Positions 5,252 to 8,733 of a stretch of 8,733 nt of DNA are shown piece by piece. The stretch is from assembly GCA_036508635.1 (NCBI GenBank), contig DATCGY010000329.1, positions 1-8,733 on the forward strand, in the 5' to 3' direction. Origin of the DNA: FEN-727 sp036508635 (GTDB lineage Bacteria > Actinomycetota > Geothermincolia > Fen-727 > Anoxymicrobiaceae). The translations under genes were made by a program, and so were the position numbers. The stretch's first letter is position 1. Each line of letters starts with the position of its first letter. Under the pieces are notes generated by a model that searched no databases, was not told the DNA's origin, and was given only the letters and a program-made list of their open reading frames with translations.

Positions 5252-7276
5252 ATGGCCCAGGGAACGATACCGGAAGACGTCGGGGAACAGGCGGAGAGCC
5301 TTCGCAAAGACCTCAATTATCACATCTACCGGTATTACAGCCTCGACGACCCGGTTGTCAGCGACGCGGAATACGACGAGATGTACCGCGCGCTGCTCGA
5401 CCTCGAGAGCGAGCACCCCGGGATCGTAACCAGCGACTCGCCCACGCAGCGAGTCGGCCCGCCTCCGGCGGCCGGTTTTACGCCCGTCAGCCACCGCGGC
5501 AGGATGCTGAGTCTCGACAACGCGTTCAACGAAGGCGAGCTCAAGGCATTCGATGAGAGGGTCACACGCGGCCTGGGTGGCCGGACGGGCACCGTCGAGT
5601 ACGTCTGCGAGCTCAAGATGGACGGTGTCGCCGTCGCGCTGACTTATGAAAACGGCCTCCTGGTCCAGGGTGCCACGCGCGGAGACGGTGAGACCGGTGA
5701 GGATGTCACCCCCAACCTTCGCACCGTTCTTGCGGTGCCATTGAGATTGCTCGCGGAAACACCGCCCGGTCTCATAGAGGTCATCGGTGAGGTGTTCATG
5801 CCCGAGGCCTCTTTCCAGACGCTCAACAAAGACCGCCTCGACAACGGCGAGCCGGTCTTCGCGAACCCCAGAAACGCCGCCGCCGGCAGCTTGCGCCAGC
5901 TCAACCCGGCGGTGACGGCCAGCCGCAACCTCAACATGGTGACGTTCGGAGTAGCATACTCCTCGGCCCCGAGACCGCGGTATCACTGGCAAGAGCTCGC
6001 ATACCTGCGCGACCTCGGGTTCAGGCTCGGGGAGCACAACGAGAAGTTCTCGACTATAGACCAGGCGGCCGGCTTCTGTCTCGCATGGCAGGGGCGGCGT
6101 CGGGACCTCGAGTACGAGATAGACGGCGTTGTCGTCAAGGTAGATTCGCGCACCCAGCAGGATGCGCTCGGCGCCACCAGCAAGAGCCCGCGCTGGTCGA
6201 TAGCATACAAGTTCCCTCCCGAGGAAAAGACCACGAAAGTGGTCGACATCCTCGTCAGCGTCGGGCGCACCGGCGTGCTCACCCCTGTCGCCGTGATGGA
6301 GCCGGTGTTCGTAGCCGGTTCAACCGTCAGGCATGCCACCTTGCACAACGAGGACGAGGTAAAGCGCAAGGACGTACGGGTCGGTGATACGGTCATAGTG
6401 CGCAAGGCCGGTGATGTTATCCCCGAGGTCGTCAAGGTGATCACGGACCAGCGCACCGGTAAAGAGGTTTCTTTCGAAATGCCCGAGCTGTGCCCTGTAT
6501 GCCATTCGCATGTCGAGCGAGAGGAGGGCGAGGCCGCGACCCGTTGCGTGAACATCGGGTGCCCGGCCCAGACGTTCGGGCGCATCGCGCACTTCGGCAG
6601 CAGAGGCGCAATGGATATAGATGGCCTTGGTGTCGTGACGATCTCGATGCTCCTCGACCGCGGCTTCATAAGGGATATCAGCGACGTCTTTTATCTGGAG
6701 CGCGAGCAGCTCTACGAGTTGCCGGGCTTCAAGGAGAAATCGGTCGACAACCTGATGAACGCCATCGATGCGGCCAGGGACAGGCCCTTCTGGAGAATCG
6801 CCTACGGGCTCGGTATCAGCCACGTCGGTTCCCATGTGGCTCAGGTTCTGACAAAGGAGTTCCCGTCGATGGACGCGCTGTCCACGGCCAGCGAAGACGC
6901 TCTCGTGGAGGTCGAAGGCGTCGGCCCGCGCATCGCCGAGAGCGTAGCGTTCTTTTTTGACCAGAGGGAAAACCAGACGGTGATAGAAAGGCTACGTGAA
7001 GCCGGTGTGCGAATGGCCGACGAGGTCAAGGCCCGAAGTGAGGATGGCCCGCTCAAGGACAAGACGTTCGTCCTGACCGGTGCTCTCTCGGAGTTCACGC
7101 GCGAGCAGGCTTCAGAGATAATAGAAGAGCTCGGGGGAAAGGTAACAAGCTCGGTCAGCAAGAAGACAGATTACGTCCTCGTGGGAGCCGAGCCAGGCTC
7201 CAAGCTCGACAAGGCACGTTCGCTGGGTGTCGAGACGATCTCCGAGGCCGAATTCAAGCGGCTTACAGGCAGGTGA
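5252..7276 (+). CDS. ligA: NAD-dependent DNA ligase LigA
   Basis: A complete 674-residue protein of normal family length. It seals nicks between Okazaki fragments and in repair, using NAD+ to adenylate itself. The Ia domain (about 10-65, with YHIYRYYSLDDPVVSDAEYD) binds the nicotinamide mononucleotide half. The nucleotidyltransferase domain has motif I KMDG with the AMP-accepting Lys122, then GEVFMP at 179-184, NPRNAAAGSLRQ at 205-216, DGVVVKVD at 291-298 and SPRWSIAYKFP at 312-322 (Lys320). An OB fold follows, then a zinc finger (C414, C417, C432, C437), helix-hairpin-helix repeats (about 450-575) and a C-terminal BRCT domain (about 600-674). The start ATG has GAGGGA overlapping the lepB stop, with a spacer of about 4 bases, which indicates co-transcription with lepB. 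Association of ligA with gatCA is common in bacteria. No motif is missing. Confidence 0.97.
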   Translation: MAQGTIPEDVGEQAESLRKDLNYHIYRYYSLDDPVVSDAEYDEMYRALLDLESEHPGIVTSDSPTQRVGPPPAAGFTPVSHRGRMLSLDNAFNEGELKAFDERVTRGLGGRTGTVEYVCELKMDGVAVALTYENGLLVQGATRGDGETGEDVTPNLRTVLAVPLRLLAETPPGLIEVIGEVFMPEASFQTLNKDRLDNGEPVFANPRNAAAGSLRQLNPAVTASRNLNMVTFGVAYSSAPRPRYHWQELAYLRDLGFRLGEHNEKFSTIDQAAGFCLAWQGRRRDLEYEIDGVVVKVDSRTQQDALGATSKSPRWSIAYKFPPEEKTTKVVDILVSVGRTGVLTPVAVMEPVFVAGSTVRHATLHNEDEVKRKDVRVGDTVIVRKAGDVIPEVVKVITDQRTGKEVSFEMPELCPVCHSHVEREEGEAATRCVNIGCPAQTFGRIAHFGSRGAMDIDGLGVVTISMLLDRGFIRDISDVFYLEREQLYELPGFKEKSVDNLMNAIDAARDRPFWRIAYGLGISHVGSHVAQVLTKEFPSMDALSTASEDALVEVEGVGPRIAESVAFFFDQRENQTVIERLREAGVRMADEVKARSEDGPLKDKTFVLTGALSEFTREQASEIIEELGGKVTSSVSKKTDYVLVGAEPGSKLDKARSLGVETISEAEFKRLTGR

Positions 7277-7283
7277 CATCAGT

Positions 7284-7320
7284 CCCTTCGCCCACCAGGG
7301 GCGAAGGCCGGGATGGGGGT
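7284..7320 (+). repeat. REP-like palindrome with G-rich tail between ligA and gatC
   Basis: A perfect 9-bp stem (CCTTCGCCC at 7285-7293, GGGCGAAGG at 7299-7307) with a 5-base loop is followed by CCGGGATGGGGGT (7308-7320). No T-run follows, so it is not an intrinsic terminator. The form (pyrimidine-rich arm, short loop, complementary arm, then a GGGNTGGGGGT tail) resembles dispersed REP-type palindromes seen in many high-GC genomes. Only one copy is in this window. Its tail supplies the G-run just upstream of the gatC GTG. Confidence 0.5.
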
Positions 7321-7326
7321 GTATTC

Positions 7327-7611
7327 GTGGCTATCAGCATCGAAGACGTCGAACACGTCGCAAAGCTGGCCAGGCTCGCTTTGACCGACGAGGAAAAAGA
7401 AACGTTCAGGCGTCAACTCTCGGATGTGCTCGAACATGCGCGTGTGATCTCCGAGGTCGATACCACCGACGTCCCTCCGACGAGCCACACATTGCCGCTG
7501 GTCAACGTCTTTCGCAAGGACGAGGCACGGCCCTCGCTCCCGCCGGATGAGGTGACGAAAAACGCGTCGTGGGCCGTCGACGGAGCGTTCCGCGTGCCAC
7601 GGATAGTCTAA
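7327..7611 (+). CDS. gatC: Asp-tRNA(Asn)/Glu-tRNA(Gln) amidotransferase subunit C
   Basis: A complete 94-residue protein, typical GatC length. GatC wraps around GatA and GatB and stabilises the complex that converts misacylated Glu-tRNA(Gln) or Asp-tRNA(Asn) to the amidated form. Family signatures: VEHVAKLARLALTDEE (8-23), EVDTTDVPPTSH (43-54), LVNVFRKDE (58-66), and the closing KNASWAVDGAFRVPRIV (78-94), with NAS in place of the usual NAP. The start is GTG at 7327, chosen because it gives the normal N-terminus (MAISIEDVEHV) and has a G-run (7315-7319) 7 bases upstream. An in-frame GTG at 7273 overlapping the ligA stop would add 18 residues translated from the palindromic repeat, which is unlikely. 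It lies 50 bases after ligA and 24 bases before gatA. Confidence 0.93.
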   Translation: MAISIEDVEHVAKLARLALTDEEKETFRRQLSDVLEHARVISEVDTTDVPPTSHTLPLVNVFRKDEARPSLPPDEVTKNASWAVDGAFRVPRIV

Positions 7612-7635
7612 GAGACATTCGAGAGAAGAGGTCCT

Positions 7636-8733
7636 ATGGACATCACATACACTGACGCCACCGAGATAAGGGAGCTCATCAAGCGAAAAGAGCTCTCCGC
7701 CGCCGAGGCTACAGAGGCTTACCTGGCGCGCATCCAGGCGGTTGACCAAAAGGTACACGCATACATAAATGTCGCCGCCGACCTTGCCAGAACCCGCGCA
7801 GCGGATATCGACGCAAGGCTCGCCTCGGGCCAGGATGCGGGACCGTTCGCGGGCGTGCCTATCGCCATAAAAGACGTCCTTTCCACACGCGGTCTCACCA
7901 CCACCTGCGGGTCGCGCATGCTCGAGAACTTCGTTCCCGTATACGATGCGACCGCCGTAGAGAGGGTTGCCGCCGCGGGCACGGTAATGCTCGGTAAAGC
8001 AAACATGGACGAGTTTGCGATGGGTTCCTCCACCGAAAACTCCTACTTTGGACCGACACGCAATCCGTGGGATCTCGAGCGCGTGCCGGGAGGATCCAGC
8101 GGAGGCTCCGCGGCTGCCGTCGCGGCCGGTGAAGCCCCCTGGTCGCTGGGCTCCGATACCGGGGGCAGTATAAGACAACCGGCGGCTCTCTGCGGGATAG
8201 TGGGCATGAAGCCCACCTACGGCATGGTATCGCGCTACGGGCTCGTCGCGTTCGCTTCGTCTCTAGACCAGGTAGGACCGATGGCGCGCTCCGTGCGAGA
8301 CTGCGCCGCGCTGCTCGGGCTCGTCGCGGGTCACGACCCGTTAGACTCGACTTCCATCGCTGGGCAGGTACCCGATTACGTGGCGACGCTCACTGGCGAT
8401 ATAAAGGGAATGCGCGTCGGGGTGGTCAAAGAGCTCTCCAGTGAGGGGATAGAGCCCGGGGTGCTCGACCGCTTCAACCAGACCGTCGCGACGCTCGAAA
8501 GGCTTGGCGTCTCCTGCGAGGAGGTATCCCTGCCGAGCTTCGCGTACGGACTATCCGCGTATTACCTGATCGCGCCGGCCGAGGCTTCCAGCAACCTGGC
8601 GAGGTTCGACGGTGTCAGGTACGGACATCGCAAGTCTACGGAGGGCGAGGATATCTGGAACATGTACGACGAGACGCGTGCCGAGGGGTTCGGTGGAGAG
8701 GTCAAGCGCCGTATCATGCTTGGCACGTATGCG
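7636..8733 (+). CDS. gatA: Asp-tRNA(Asn)/Glu-tRNA(Gln) amidotransferase subunit A (partial, C-terminus beyond right edge)
   Basis: The first 366 residues of GatA (family length about 485-490) run off the right edge in frame. GatA is the glutaminase subunit of GatCAB: it releases ammonia from glutamine and channels it to GatB for tRNA-bound Glu or Asp amidation. The amidase-signature catalytic triad is present: Lys79 in IAIKD, cis-Ser154 in PGGSSGGSAA, and nucleophile Ser178 in DTGGSIRQP. These are the same residue numbers I recall for Staphylococcus aureus GatA, which supports the ATG at 7636. MKPTYGMVSRYGL (191-203) and ASSLDQVGPMAR (207-218) are further family motifs. The ribosome binding site AAGAGG ends 4 bases before the ATG. 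GatB would be expected to follow beyond the window. No disruption is seen. Confidence 0.96.
   Translation, partial: MDITYTDATEIRELIKRKELSAAEATEAYLARIQAVDQKVHAYINVAADLARTRAADIDARLASGQDAGPFAGVPIAIKDVLSTRGLTTTCGSRMLENFVPVYDATAVERVAAAGTVMLGKANMDEFAMGSSTENSYFGPTRNPWDLERVPGGSSGGSAAAVAAGEAPWSLGSDTGGSIRQPAALCGIVGMKPTYGMVSRYGLVAFASSLDQVGPMARSVRDCAALLGLVAGHDPLDSTSIAGQVPDYVATLTGDIKGMRVGVVKELSSEGIEPGVLDRFNQTVATLERLGVSCEEVSLPSFAYGLSAYYLIAPAEASSNLARFDGVRYGHRKSTEGEDIWNMYDETRAEGFGGEVKRRIMLGTYA

Noticed and set aside
7273..7326. In-frame GTG at 7273 as the gatC start, overlapping the ligA stop.
   Set aside because: It would add 18 residues translated from the palindromic repeat and make GatC longer than its family. 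The GTG at 7327 gives the standard N-terminus.

Overview
The window looks like a stretch of a high-GC, strictly or facultatively anaerobic bacterium. It has strong AGGAGG-type ribosome binding sites, GTG and TTG starts, one gene with a leaderless-type start, and an NAD-linked formate dehydrogenase operon beside ordinary housekeeping genes. A deep-branching anaerobic actinobacterial lineage fits this best, with a high-GC Clostridia-like organism as the alternative. This is an inference from gene content and base composition, not a phylogenetic placement.

Layout. The left third is a minus-strand operon transcribed from about 3550 towards position 1. It encodes a NuoE-like [2Fe-2S] subunit (3282-2752), a NuoF/HydB-like flavin and Fe-S subunit with extra N- and C-terminal cluster domains (2755-959, overlapping by 4 bases), and the first 315 residues of a formate dehydrogenase alpha subunit with a NuoG-like N-terminus (945 to the left edge). 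Together they should form a soluble complex that moves electrons between formate/CO2, NAD(P) and possibly ferredoxin.

A 382-base, partly AT-rich divergent spacer (3283-3664) follows. It holds a candidate promoter and a long, hairpin-rich leader for the minus-strand operon. It also carries short inverted and direct repeats, and at its right end an extended -10 element six bases from the ATG of the next gene.

The right two thirds run on the plus strand: a UPF0280/COG2122 ApbE-superfamily protein (3665-4390), a 165-base gap with a candidate promoter, then signal peptidase I with a Gln/Pro-rich cytosolic tail (4556-5242), NAD-dependent DNA ligase LigA (5252-7276), GatC (7327-7611) and the first 366 residues of GatA (7636 to the right edge). 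The last four are probably co-transcribed. A perfect 9-bp stem-loop with a G-rich tail, resembling dispersed REP-type palindromes, lies between ligA and gatC.

Most of the window is ordinary and intact. The parts that deserve a second look are non-coding (the structured leader of the formate dehydrogenase operon, the leaderless start, the REP-like element). A few protein oddities are also listed: the LepB tail, a missing cluster ligand in the NuoF-like subunit, and a long linker in FdhA. I saw no CRISPR array, insertion sequence, tRNA, rRNA or clearly new multi-gene system.
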